Shown here: one piece after another, positions 45,736 to 58,100 of the stretch
Layout: each line of letters starts with the position of its first letter
How positions within the stretch are numbered: the first letter of the stretch is position 1
NCBI GenBank assembly: GCA_963930655.1
Contig: OZ005604.1
Coordinates: forward strand, 5,032,001 to 5,096,000
Origin: Myrica gale
Taxonomy: Eukaryota; Streptophyta; Magnoliopsida; Fagales; Myricaceae
Direction of reading: 5' to 3'
Length of the DNA stretch: 64,000 bases
Made by a program: the position numbers and the translations under genes
Notes under the pieces: generated by a model
Told to the model about the DNA's origin: nothing
The model's database searches: none
Seen by the model: the letters and a program-made list of their open reading frames with translations, nothing else

Positions 45736-48255
45736 TCAATTCTCCGGATAGCTCTTCGTGTAACCCTTCAACGACAAATTGATTTTTGTTGGGGGAGGAC
45801 TCGAATGTTACTAGTAGACGTATTACTGTTTCCTCTTTCTGTTTTTTTATTTTATTTTATTTTGGATGCTATGTACCATACGCCAACCACATGCATGCCC
45901 TATCATCAACCTTCCCACATCCTATCGCGGGCCCGCGGCTATCCCGTTTAGATTGGCCTTACCAATGGTTCAAAAGGGTGAACTGGGACAACTATTGTCC
46001 AGTCACATGGTCAAAAAAAATCCACTTTAACGTGTTTTCTCTATTTTCGGCTGCTTAACATATATAAAATCTAATCTAATATATTATTCGAAATTTTCTA
46101 GTTTAAATTATTTCTTTATTGATATTATATTATTTTAATATGTGATTGCATTTGTTTTTATATTATTTCTTATTGAGCTTGATAATTGTTATTGCTTCAT
46201 TACTATTTACATTAGAAAATTTAATTTTATTAAAAAATATTTCCAAATGATATCTACCTTTAATTTTCTTTCTTGCTTTAATGTTCCTATTATCTAGCAT
46301 GTTTAATGATCCTTGATTAACATTTAATTGTTCTTTTTAGCTTATAGCCTATTAACAATGTATATTATGCTTTTAAATATTTTGCTTTCAACCTTATAAT
46401 TATATTATATCCTAGTCAATATTCCTTATCTTGCATTAATTTTTAAGTGCACTCTATGTCTTGGTCGATTAAGGCATGCATGATACATTTAATGACAACT
46501 TTTTCATTTGTTTGCTCTCTATTTCCCCCTACAGCCGACTACACTATACTCTCCTCATTGACCCTCATTTTGTCTTTTGTGCATGCATGCATTGATACGT
46601 TGGAGGCTTGGGCAGTTCAGTGGATGTTTTTGTGCGCACAAAATGGATTTGAACAATCATAACAATTGCCTAGGTTACAGATATGCAAACACTTGGCCAA
46701 TATGCATCTTAGCCGATCAAGGTGACCATTTAGTTGCTGCCTTCTTTTAGATATCAACCAGTTCAGTGGTTCACCATGAGCTACTATAGGCCTAGGGTGT
46801 GGAGTTACATGCCTTAACTAAGGGTTTAGCCACCAAGTACCATCGGTTAATGAGGAGAGCCTTGTTGTTCTCGAAAAAGTGAGTGAGATGGAGAGATAAG
46901 GGAGAGTGTCATGAGACTTAGTGACCGAAGACATAATAGAGAGAATTTCCATCTGACTGAAGGAAAAGGAAGGGAAGAAACCAAGGGGAAGAGAGAAGAG
47001 ACTTAGGAGAAAAGAGAACAAAATCAAGAGTCAAAGGGAGAAACCGAAGGAGAGGAAGAGAGAAGAGAGCAGCCGAAGGCTAGAAGAGGAGGAAAAAAAG
47101 AAGAAAAAGGGGAGAGAAAGCGAGGCTCGGCTTGCACCCTCCTTTTTGGTCCCCTTCAGCTCTTTGTTTTATTTCTCCTAACTTTTGTCTTGTTGTTAGG
47201 GTGTTTTGTCCAAAGAAAATCAGCATCAACGGAAGCTTTAGAGGTAAAGGTGTGTAGGTGTCTTGATTTGGGGTTATATAGTGTCTTGTTCAGTGATAGC
47301 GGAAATGAGGGTCACGGGTTGGGTTGATATGGTACTTTTAGAATGATATCTTGAGGTTTAGTGACATGCACGTGGTTGATGAGAATAAAATGTGAGATTG
47401 AATTCTTTTTGGTGCAAATAGAATCTAAATATCGAATGAATGATCTTTGCATTTTATTGATTTTGGAAATCATGTTTGCCTTGATTTTTAATGTTGTAGA
47501 ATAGGTTGCATGTTGGAAATATGGACATAAAAGGGGGTTAGAGACCTAGAGGAGTCATGGCTTGCACTTGAGAGAAGAGAACAATGCATGCAATCATGAT
47601 CTTTTCCATTTCCTTCATTTTTAGATGCTTTGTTTAAAATTTGTGAAATTGTGCATTGGTGACTATGGATACGAAGAAAGAAAATAAGGAAGAGACTATG
47701 TGGACTATAAGGGTCACGTTAGTGCCCTATGACCAGCCTTCTTTGAGTTTTAATGGCTGGATATTGTGAAATAAGAGGTATTTTGCCACATACTTGAGTA
47801 CCCAATGATTTTGGAAAGGAAAATTATTATTGGAAGCTTTTGCATGATGATTTTTGCTACTGATCATCTCTGAATATGTTTTGATTGTTATCAATATGAC
47901 CCTTGCTTAAGGAATACATACATTAATATTTAAGTCAAGCAGCAAAATAGGTGCATGCAAAACTTTCTTAAAAATAAAAATAGGATACCCTGGGTTAGCA
48001 TAAGAGAAGTTAGTTACTAAAATCTGTAAAATGTTATTCTCATTCGGTTCATTTATGTTTTGTAATAATTGACTAAATATAGAATAATAATTAATGAGAT
48101 AGAAGTGGTAATAATTTAGTAGTAGCAATTTTTAAGATATAGCCTAAGGAAGACTTATAAAAGGCAAGCACATGTTTTATATCAATACATTTTAAACATA
48201 AAATGGTACATATATTTTCTCATTTAATGCTCAAATGCCAACTGTATTTTTATTA

Positions 48256-49026
48256 GGGTTAATGACCAAAATAGTCCCTGGGTTTTATGCCCTTTATCAA
48301 TTTGCTCCCTGGGTTTCCAATTTGGTCACACAAGTCCTTAGGTTATTCTCATTTATCAATTTGGTCCTTCCGTTCAATTCCGTCTACTCAATGCACAGTC
48401 AACTAACGGTGGGTCACATCACCACCAATAATATCGGGACACGTGTATTTAAAAAAAACACCCACGTCCACATGGCATTTCGTAAAAATTTTAAAAAAAA
48501 ATCGAACGGGGGAGACCCCCCATTCGCGCGGCGAGAGGGAGCCCAGATCTGGGCTCCCCGTCGTCGGGGCGGCTCGCGCCGCAAGGGGTGGCCCGCGGCT
48601 CCCACCCAGGCCCCCACCGCGCGAGGGAGCCCAATCGCCCCACCACCGCGCGATCTCCCTCTCGCCCCACCACCGCGAGGGAGCCCATATCTGGGCTCCC
48701 CGTCGCCGGGACGGCTCGCACAGCGAGAGGTGGCCCGCGGCTCCCACCCCGTCGCCGCGCGAATGGAGGGTCTCCCCCGTTCGATTTTTTTTTTACGAAA
48801 TGCCATGTGGACGTGGGTGTTTTTTTTAAAAAAATACACGTGTCGCGATGTTTTTGGTGGTGATGTGGTCCACCGTTAGCTGACTGTGCACGAAGGAGAC
48901 GGAATTGGACGGAAGGACCAAATCGATAAATGAGAATAATCTAAGGACTTGTGTGACCAAATTGGGAACTCAGTGACCAAATTGATAAAAGACATAAAAC
49001 TCAGGGACTATTTTGGTCATTAACCC
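48256..49026. mobile_element. Long-TIR Mutator-like fold-back element with a GC-rich core (771 bp)
   Basis: The ends GGGTTAATGACCAAAATAGT are identical on both strands over the first 25 bases. The inverted repeats continue about 270 bp inwards. A perfect 9-bp duplication TTTTTATTA flanks it at 48247-48255 and 49027-49035, diagnostic of a MULE. The centre (about 48520-48775) is extremely GC-rich for this AT-rich region and itself palindromic (GAGCCCAGATCTGGGCTCC and a mirror copy). Open frames across the core on both strands are a by-product of GC richness and inverted symmetry. No transposase was found. Confidence 0.9.
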
Positions 49027-49035
49027 TTTTTATTA

Positions 49036-52000
49036 TATGCATTTCATTAATCGTTTTTGATGAATTATTTATCGGTGATGCATATGATATATCATATTGC
49101 ATCATCATATCATGGGTATGGGAACAATGTTTGACCGAAATGAAACCTATATCCAGAGGTGGTCCTAAGATCCGGTGACATTATCATTCACATTGCATAG
49201 TGCAAGCCACTACTGAGAGGATAGTGATTGGTATCCGCGATGGAACAATGCATGCCTAACTGGGTCCTGGTACTAGAGCATGGGACAGTTCCGTAGGACA
49301 GGAGGAACGCACAACCCGGACTCTGGGGGTTACACAAAGCTCAGTAAAGACACATCTACCGGACTGGAAAAGAAAGAAAGAGAAATGACTGGGAAACAGA
49401 TGCATCATTTATGCATTGCCTCATACTTCATTTGTCACGCCCAGTGTCATTATCTCCTAGGCTCTCCTATAATAATGAAATACACACAAACAAAGATTAC
49501 GGCACGAACGAATCTTCTTAGGCTTGATAAGTGGCTTTGAAAAGCTTAGCGGAAAACGTTTAAGTTAAATTTATAAGTATATTAAGAAAGGAAAATAATA
49601 GTTTTAGGGATTTAACAAAAAACAACATTAAAAAATAAGTTTCAAAAGTTTAGAATTGCATAAGATGAATTAAGTACGAGGATAGACTTATAATAAGATT
49701 CAAAACAAATAAAAAGAAGTAAAATTTAAATTTACTTTTTGGCGTAAGGAAAAAGCAAAGTAAGAGGAAATCTCGAAAAGGTAAATTCAAATTTTTTTTT
49801 CCACTAGTAGCACTGTACAATAACAGAAATCCTTTATGAGGATACAAAAGTGAAGAAATATACAATAACAGAAGTTGTCTAACACTTTCCGTCCTACTAC
49901 ATCTGAAAAACTGGCTGAACAAAAAGCAAACCTAACCAAACCTACTCAAAAGTGATTACCCTTAACATCTAATCAATCCTCGACTAAGTGTCAGAGGTTA
50001 GATCGATAACCACATTTTCCCCGGTACCTACTATCAATGGATCCGGTGAAGGAGGGTCAATGAGTAGAAGGGTCGGGTCCATATTGACCAGCCCAAAATC
50101 CTCAACTAGAGGAACAAGGAATGCAGGTGGATCCTTGAGGTACCATTGGGGCTCGTACCCCACGAATACCTCAAACGTATCAGTAACAAAAGTCCATATC
50201 GTCATTACTAAAATATATGGATCCACATCTAGGATTTGCTCGCTCGTAAACGTCAACATCTGTCAGGTCCGAAGTCCATGAAAATACATACAAAAATTTT
50301 AACAAATAAAATGGGTGAGTCCTATTGACCCAGTAAGAGGGAGAAAGTGACATGTCATGCGAAACATGTAAGCATAAAAAAATCAAAGTAGCAGATAAAC
50401 AATAACTAAGCATCGATCATAATAACAATATAATGATGTATGATTGAAGAAATGCAGATATGATGCATTTGTTTCTCGTTCATATCACTTTCTTTCTTTT
50501 TCGCTCTGGTAGAGATGTCCTTTCATTGCAATGTTTAGCCCCCAGAGTCCGATTTTGCCTCTTTCCTCTCTTCTGGGACTGTCCCATGCCCCGGTACCAG
50601 GACCTGGTTAGGCATAATTGTTCCATTGCCTAAGGATACCAGTCACTCCTTTCAGTTGTGGCTTGTAATATCCCATTGTGATCAGTATCGTCACCTAGTC
50701 AACGGTTTCTCACACCCATGAGATGTCGATGCAACATGACATGTCATACAAAACAAATATACAATTCATACCCATCAAGAAAGAGCATGTAAGATTCAAC
50801 ATAAAGATGTGTTGGACATGAGCGAATTAAACATGAAAATTAACATTAGATGCCAATATATCCTACATCTTCAGATGGAGGCTTTTTGGGCCCTTCTTAG
50901 ACCCCACCGATTCTATCCCTAAAGTTTTTAAATATTCTAGGCTTATTTAGGGTTAACGGGCCTAAAGTCCATTTAGGCCTTTAAACAGGCTTTGTGTTTT
51001 GAGCCTCTAATTCTACTAGGTTTGGACCCAAATTTGGGTTTCCCCATCTATTTTTCATGCTATACACAGCCATAGATTTATTTTTCCAGTTCGGACCTTT
51101 TTACCCTCACGTTTTGGGTGAAATGCTGAAACTGCCCTTAGAGACCTCCAGGGGTATTTTCGACCTTTCCGATCTCTGATTGCCCTGCAATTTTACTGGG
51201 ATTTATTATGATCATATACTATATGTACACAAATTTCCGAGCCAAAAATCCAAGGAATTCATGGGGACGTTTTGAACAGCGAGTGTTCTTCACTAAGAAT
51301 CCCTCATTTTTCCATTTCATGTGATGTTCATATATTCTAACATTAATACTAAGTCATCAAAATTGAAACACTATAATCACCACATGATTTAGATACGCAG
51401 ATATCAAAAGCAACAAACAGTTAAATCATCATAACGGAAACGCTATAAGCACAACATGCTGAAATAGGTAAGTCCAACAACTTATACGGTTTGGTTGTTT
51501 TTTCTAAACATATCAAGGACTAGCTTTCAAGGATTCTAGGGCCCGACTAGGTCAATATAACAGCTCATATACTTCTTTATCCCATTCCCTCAATATTTCT
51601 CTTGCATGCATGTGACCAGTCCGAAAGAAAAGACTTCCCAGGTTCATTTCTCTCAGTCGTACCCCCTATGCAACATAAAGCTATCTATCTAACCCTTACA
51701 TGTATGTGAGTATCTCGAAACACCCAAGACCCACTTTAGTCTCTACACCCTTACCTTAGTCGTCGATGGACTGCTTTTCCGTGGATAAAAACAACACCTA
51801 ATCAAGCAAGACATATGTTAGAAAAAGACAAGACAAAAGGATGATGGAAAGGAAAATAGACAGGTCGAGACTACCTCGACTCTTCCCTTTACCTTTGGTT
51901 TTTCCTTTGGTTAGCTGGTCTTTCTCTCATGTCACTCTCATCTCCTTTCTCTGCCAGCTAGGTGAAATTGTCTTGTTCTCTTTATGAACAAGTACCAGGT

Positions 52001-52660
52001 CCACTTCACGTCTCCCTCTCTCTAATAATCTTCTAGACAACATAAACTAACAACATAAACTTAAGCCAGACAACATAAACTACGAACTAACAATGAACTC
52101 CCCCTGGCCAGTCTATACAACTTACTCTAGACTAGGCAAATCATTAGCAAATCACTTTGTACCCAATCAGAAAGAGCCACCAAATCTACCCATATATCAC
52201 GTATCTTTGTTAAAAAGTAAATTAATGGACGGGCCAATCACTAAGCTCCATTTAGGCGTCCAGAAAAAACTTGATAAGAATGCGTTTAATGCTCACCATA
52301 AGTTTTAGAATCGTGGAAAGTAAGTTTGGTTATTTCGTAGTTTCTGCAAAAATTCCTGGGCAAACAAGGCTCAACACACTCGAGCTTCAGTACTCAGCAC
52401 ACTCGGTCAGGCCGGGAGTGCAGCTCTCGGTCAGGCTGAAAGTTTAACCCAGAGACCCCGAGCACTTACCACTCGGCTACCCCGGGCAATAACTACTCAA
52501 AGAGCCCGGACACTTACCACTCGGCTACTCGGGCAATAACTACTCAGTAATTACAACTTTACCCCTAGTCAACCCAATCAGCCCTGACACCATGTCTAAC
52601 TCGATACCCTCGTGAACGTAATGTAAAACACAAAAAAATGTCATATAAGCACATATATTA
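49036..52660. repeat. LTR-retrotransposon-like debris with an inverted internal repeat
   Basis: The text (GTGAGTCCTATTGACCCAGT near 50315 and related words) resembles non-coding parts of large plant LTR retrotransposons, but I found no gag or pol motif and no LTR pair. 49090-49340 and 50525-50750 are inverted relatives, sharing CATGGGACAGT, GGTCCTGGTAC and GGACTCTGGGGG in the same order. A minus-strand ORF of 91 codons at 49984-50259 (MLTFTSEQILDVDPYILVMT at its start) and a plus-strand ORF of 71 codons at 52093-52308 have no motif I recognise. Confidence 0.45.
52451..52547. repeat. Two-copy tandem repeat, about 48 bp unit
   Basis: The block AGAG-CCCG-CACTTACCACTCGGCTAC, followed by CGGGCAATAACTACTCA, occurs twice head to tail (52451-52500 and 52501-52547) with a few differences. 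Confidence 0.8.
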
Positions 52661-52881
52661 TACTTATATCATATACATAAAAACTATATTAAATAGGTGA
52701 ATTAAACAAGAGAGAGGTGTTACACCTCTTCACTTCTTTATTTAGATTTAAACAAGATAATTTTAGAACTTATTCTAAAATTATTATTTATTTCTGAAAT
52801 AGAAGGATAATATCTATTCACCCTCTAGGTGTTAATAAAGTCAAGTTTTTTTTACAATCAACCCACCAATCTATGGTGTTA

Positions 52882-53080
52882 GGGTGTGTTTGTGTTGTAA
52901 AATTTTAGTGTTGTTAAAATTTTAGGTATTGGGTTTAGTGAAAAAGTGAAGAGAGAGATAATTTTTTATATTTTTTGTAGTGAATAGTAGTGATTTGATG
53001 GGAGAGAAAGAGATTATATTGTAATTTTTTATTGTGTTAAAATTTTAGAGTGTGTAAAATTTTAGGACGCAAACGCAGCC
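52882..53080. mobile_element. Tourist-like MITE 1 of a cluster (199 bp)
   Basis: The ends GGGTGTGTTTGTGTTGTAAA and, inverted, GGCTGCGTTTGCGTCCTAAA are flanked by TTA at 52879-52881 and 53081-53083. This is the 3-bp duplication typical of PIF/Harbinger MITEs. The interior has GTGAAAAAGTGAAGAGAGAG. Confidence 0.8.
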
Positions 53081-53083
53081 TTA

Positions 53084-53722
53084 GTGTGGAAAAATTCAAG
53101 TTTTAAGGAAGCTATTTGAGAAGAGAGAACCTTTTTTTTTTTGTGAAGACAATTTGATATTACCAACTGTGTATTCAGTGGCAGAACCAAGCTGGGGCGA
53201 ACAAGGGCACCTGCCCCGGTTGGTTCTGCCAAATATATTTTTTTTCAAAGATTTTGCCCTTAAGAGTCCAACCCCCTTTGGCCCGCCCAAAACATTTTCT
53301 GATCTCCAATACATTATGAATACATTAAAAGTTTGTTTTTAGCTGTAAGCCTATGATTATATGAACATAGTTTTTGTGATCGAGTCCTATTGCTTTGTTT
53401 TTCTAGGATCACATAATGCTTTTAGTAACAAAATTAAATTAGCACAAATTTTTTATAAATCTAACTCGAATAAATGATATATATTAGAATTATATCAAAC
53501 TAGTTGAGAAACAAAAGAAGATTATAAATAACAGCAATTGAGTCACACCTTATAACAAGTTGAGAGATCATATTTTCCTTTTTTTTTCTTCTTCTTTTTC
53601 TTCTTAAGCAAATCTAAGCATTAGAGATGATCAATGATTAAAAATTTCATAAATTCAAAGCACAATTAAAAAAGATGTCGAACTGAATTTTTATATTGAA
53701 TTAGTACGACCATTGAGACTTA
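53084..53722. other. Spacer between MITEs
   Basis: No gene was seen. 53178-53290 contains GTGGCAGAACCAAGCTGGGG and a GC-rich CCAACCCCCTTTGGCCCGCCC-type patch that resemble ends of unclassified DNA transposons. Confidence 0.4.
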
Positions 53723-53903
53723 GGCTGTGTTTGCATTGTAAAATTTTACCCTTCCTAAAATTTTAACACAATAAAATATTACAATATAATTTCTCTCACT
53801 CCCATCAAATCATTACTTTTCACTACAAAAATATAAAAAATTACCTCTCTCTTCACTTTTTCACTAAAACCAATACCTAAAATTTTACAAAACAAACCCA
53901 CCC
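53723..53903. mobile_element. Tourist-like MITE 2 of a cluster (181 bp, inverted)
   Basis: The ends GGCTGTGTTTGCATTGTAAA and, inverted, GGGTGGGTTTGTTTTGTAAA are flanked by TTA at 53720-53722 and 53904-53906. The core (CTCTCTCTTCACTTTTTCAC) is the reverse complement of that in the elements at 52882 and 54076. Confidence 0.8.
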
Positions 53904-54075
53904 TTAGACTCGTGACTAGACAGACCAGACGATGTCAGTTGATGACACCTGTCCTTTTGCACGTATTACTGTAGTAGAGCAGCAACAAGTCAAGCTCGGC
54001 AAAACTTCGCCAACGTACCAACTTTTTATTGTTTCATAATTTCAAGTATAAATTATTTTCTTTGTTGTTGACTGA

Positions 54076-54274
54076 GGGTGAGTTTGTGTTGGAAAATTTT
54101 TGGGTTGTTAAAATTTTTGGTATTGGGTTTAGTGAAAAAGTGAAGAGAGAGATAATTTTTTATATTTTTTGTAGTGAAAAGTTGTGATTTGATGGGAGAA
54201 AGAAAAATTATATTGTAATATTTTATTGTGAGAGGGTGAACAATTTTGTGAAATTTTTGGGTGCAAACACAACC
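54076..54274. mobile_element. Tourist-like MITE 3 of a cluster (199 bp)
   Basis: The ends GGGTGAGTTTGTGTTGGAAA and, inverted, GGTTGTGTTTGCACCCAAAA are flanked by TGA on both sides (54073-54075 and 54275-54277). The core GTGAAAAAGTGAAGAGAGAG is the same as in copy 1. Confidence 0.75.
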
Positions 54275-54404
54275 TGAATGAATCTTTGCTTAGGGAAAAA
54301 AAAGTATAAATTATTTTGCTCGCAAACTGAAGTCCGTCCCTCTGCTTATATAGACGTGGTAGCTCTATGTTCTCTATTCTCTCCCTGACCTCCTCCAAAT
54401 ACTT

Positions 54405-54624
54405 CGGCTATATTTGGTTTGGTCTAAAAAAAAAATTAAAATGATTTTTTTATCAATTTCAATACATTTTTACTGATCTTAATAATTTTTTATAAACACT
54501 AATAACTTTTAACAATTTTTTTAAATTTTAAAAAAACTTTTCCAAAGTACCAAGAAAATTTACACTAACTCCAAAAAAAAAACAAAGGCAAAAAATATTT
54601 TCAAAATCACACCAAACATAGCCG
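54405..54624. mobile_element. Small TIR element upstream of the SGB1-like pseudogene
   Basis: The ends CGGCTATATTTGGTTTGG and, inverted, CGGCTATGTTTGGTGTGA enclose AT-rich non-coding sequence of about 220 bp. It is Harbinger-like in appearance. The target duplication is uncertain. Confidence 0.55.
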
Positions 54625-55197
54625 AAGGCCTAGCTCTTTACTCTCTCTCTGGACGTTAATACCTGAAGTTATGGCCTTTTTGTGATTTCAGATATCCCCG
54701 AAATTTATGGTCAAAAATGCATATATTTTAACAATGTCAATTGTCAAGTAATGCTATACGAAGGAAGACAAATTATACAACTGATATTTACTAACACAAT
54801 AACCTGGCAGCCCACCAAATATGCTTCTGCATGCCAAAAACATGTATTCCTGTGTGATTGGCGTGGCTTCATAATCCAACCTATTCGTCCCTCCCTATTA
54901 TATCGAATTTGTGCCTTGCTGCTTTGTGAAAGTTTGTCAAAACTTTTCTTGGCATAGATCTCTTGAACAGTTAACCCAAGCACTACGGTCTGCTTGTCAA
55001 GAAAGCATGGTAGAGAAGTGGAAAATTGTTATCATGCAATAGGTTTGGTTCAAATTGGCTCGTGCTTTAGTGAAATGAGAAATACTAATGAATAATGTTT
55101 GTTTTGATATATGATTTGATTGGCAGTGGACATAATAGTGTTGCTGTAAAATTCTTCAAATTAGGAAATCCTGGGAAAGGGCTGGTTGAAGTGTGGG

Positions 55198-58100
55198 ATG
55201 TGGGGACGTCAACGTGAAGCTTCCTCAATGTACAAGCGTTTGCCCTCGAGAGACTCTGCAAATATGGTTGAAATGGAAGAAAACTCAGGTAACTTACCAT
55301 GCTGGTCATCTAAAGCTTTATCTGGTGAACATTTGTTAAGCTCCAATGGTGTTATTTGCTATGCATGGTTTTTGCTTGTATTTGGTTGTAATATTCAATG
55401 TGCCGAACACTGACAACTGCAGCTTGGGTTTGTGCTGTGAAGCAGTTGTTATTTCCTAATGAAATGAACTTTGTGTCGTTTATTAAACATACTTCTGCAT
55501 TCGATGTCTAATTTTCGTTTATACTTTGTTTTCGAGCCTCATTGTCTCCATTCAATTGGTTGTATAAGATGAAAGAGCAGGTGCAAAAGGTGATGGATTT
55601 TTTAGAGGAGAAATGATTCTTCTCTTGGTAACTAATAAGGAGTTTATTGAGTGTATTGTCTATTTTAACGATACACTTCTAATTTGTGTGAGAGCGAGTT
55701 GCTAATTGGGCTCTGCACTTAGGTCTTGTAGCTCTTCTACAGAACAGTACGTCTCCAGAAACTTCAAACCCTTCATGGAGGCTCTCTTTCCCGCATGTGT
55801 TAGTCGCGACAATCACTTCTTTCTTATTTGGCTACCATACAGGGTTGGTGCTATATCTTGAACTCAAGAGTCTTGTCTTCCTTTTCTCTTAGTGTTCTTC
55901 AAGTGTGAGGGAGGTAAATAAATTGATCAAGTTTGGATTTTTGTTTCCTATATTTGTTTGATGCAGAGTAGTTAATGAACCACTTGAAAGCATTTCTATA
56001 GATCTTGGATTCAGCGGGAATACCTTGGCAGAAGGTGAAATTGGGTTGATCTTGTAGCCTATTTGTGTGGTCTGATATCTGATTTCTGCAACTAACTCTC
56101 TTATCTAATAGTTTTTATCATTTTCTTTAAATTAAGGTCTGCTTGTAAGTACGTGTCTGGGTGGTGCCCTTGTTGGAGCGCTCCTCAGTGGTTGGATTGC
56201 TGATGGGGTTGGGCGACTTAGAGATTTCCAGTTGTGTGCTTTACCTATAATGATTGGTTCTTGTATGAGGTATGCTGACATAGAGACACTGATAGAACCA
56301 ACTTTTTATGCGTCCACTTGAGTGCTAACTGGAGCTTTGTGTTACAATCTTGGTTTTGTCTCTCCTATATTATGTTCTCGAATCCATTCAGTTTATTTTA
56401 GTTCATGATAGCTATCTTAATTTTCTGAGCATATAAGTGTATCTTATTTCTCTGGGTAGAGGGGATTGTTGTGTTGACATTCCTACAACATAGCTAAAAT
56501 GGGTTTATCTTCAGTCCTTTCTGTATGGAAGATCATTGCCGAATATGCAGATGGTGTAGAGGATCTAATTACAATATTAGACCCATCTGCAGCACTAGGG
56601 TTTATTATGTTACCTTGGTTGTTGCACGCTTTTGTTTGGTAGATAATAATCTTATATTTCTTTTTATCTTTTCTATCTTGTATAAAGTTTACAAATATTG
56701 ATGTACTATAGTTTTTTTTCTTGATAACCTCTTTCAATACTCATGTTTATTTAGGTTTTATATATTGGTTACAAGTAATAAATAACACTGCATTTATTTA
56801 GAAAAAAAATAAAAAAATAACACTGCATTTCGGTGCAATAACCACAAATCTCCCGGGTATGCTATTGGGACGGTTGTTTGTTGGGACTGGAATGGGCTTG
56901 GCCCCCTTGTTGCTTCTCTCTATGTAACGGAGGTTTTGTGCACTTTAGTGTCATTAATTCTAGCTTAAATTTTTCTCTTGGTTATTGGTGTAAGATCTGA
57001 TCTTGTCCCCCCGTGTGAGCAGGTTTCTTCCTGCGTTTGTGAGGGGTACTAATGGAAGCTTTATTCAAATTGCAACATGTCTTGGACTTATTTGTGCTCT
57101 CTTTATTGGAATCCCTGTCAAAGAAATCGCCGGCTGGTAATACGTACATATATTTCTCAACATCTAGTTTCATGTTTGACATTTTGATGTTCTTCGTATT
57201 TGCTCAGGTGGCGTATCTGTTTCTGGGTATCGACAATTCCAGCCACAATACTCATTGTTGCCATGGCGTTCTGTGCAGAGAGTCCCCATTGGTTATACAA
57301 GGTTTGCTTTTATTAGTAATGAGAGTAGTTATTATGCAAAAAAAAAAGGTATGCTTTTCGTTTTCTATGTCTTTAGATGATCATGTTTGTTCTCATATTA
57401 TGAGGTTTTGATTTATAAGTACCTGCAGTGTTGTTACCGTTTTCAAAATGAATAAAGTCCTCGCTTAACTCCCATTTGAAACATGTTGAAAACATTTTCC
57501 AAGATGAGCTGAAATGCTTTAAGACATAGAGGTCTAATCTGCCAATTTTTTCTTTAATTTTTTGTTTTTCTGAGTGATAATTTTCTTTCCTCTTGTTGAT
57601 CTGGTTGTGCACTCTTTATACTATAAAGCATATTGTTGAATTTGAATAGACCTTAGTCTCTCCTCAAGTATTTCTCTTGTTCACACTATCTGTCTCTCAT
57701 GATTGCAAACATACGTGCTAAAAAATATTCAGTTCAGTTGTTGCAGCACTTGCTCTCTTTTTGTTTTTTTTTTCCTTCGTTCTTTTTTTTGGGGGGGGGG
57801 GGGTATTCTGAACAGTTCATTTATTCTATTCAAGTTTGGCCTGCTTACTCTCATTGGTGTGATACAGAGAGGAAGAACTGAGGAAGCTGAAGCTGCATTC
57901 GAGAAGCTCCTAGGAGGTTCACATGTCAAATTTGCAATGGCAGAATTATCCAAGTCGGACAGGGGAGATGACACTGATTCTGTGAGGCTCTCAGTGTTGG
58001 TTTATGGTCGGCATTATAGAGGTAGATATGATACTTTTCTGGTATACTTTGGTTGAAATTTGTGAGTATATTTCTCTGTTTCTGCAGCACCCATAGCTGC

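Larger units (their letters stand above)
44159..48246. other. Repeat-rich intergenic region
   Basis: 44159-44350 is probably the leader and promoter of the zinc-finger gene. Tourist-like MITEs lie at about 44421-44628 and 45321-45735. 46830-47110 is strongly purine-rich (GAGAGAAGAGA-type). No convincing ORF or RNA gene was seen in the remainder. Confidence 0.5.

Noticed and set aside
48235..48879. Several overlapping ORFs of 76-214 codons on both strands
   Set aside because: They lie in the GC-rich palindromic core of a MULE, contain only Pro/Arg/Ala-rich low-complexity text, and exist on both strands because of inverted symmetry.
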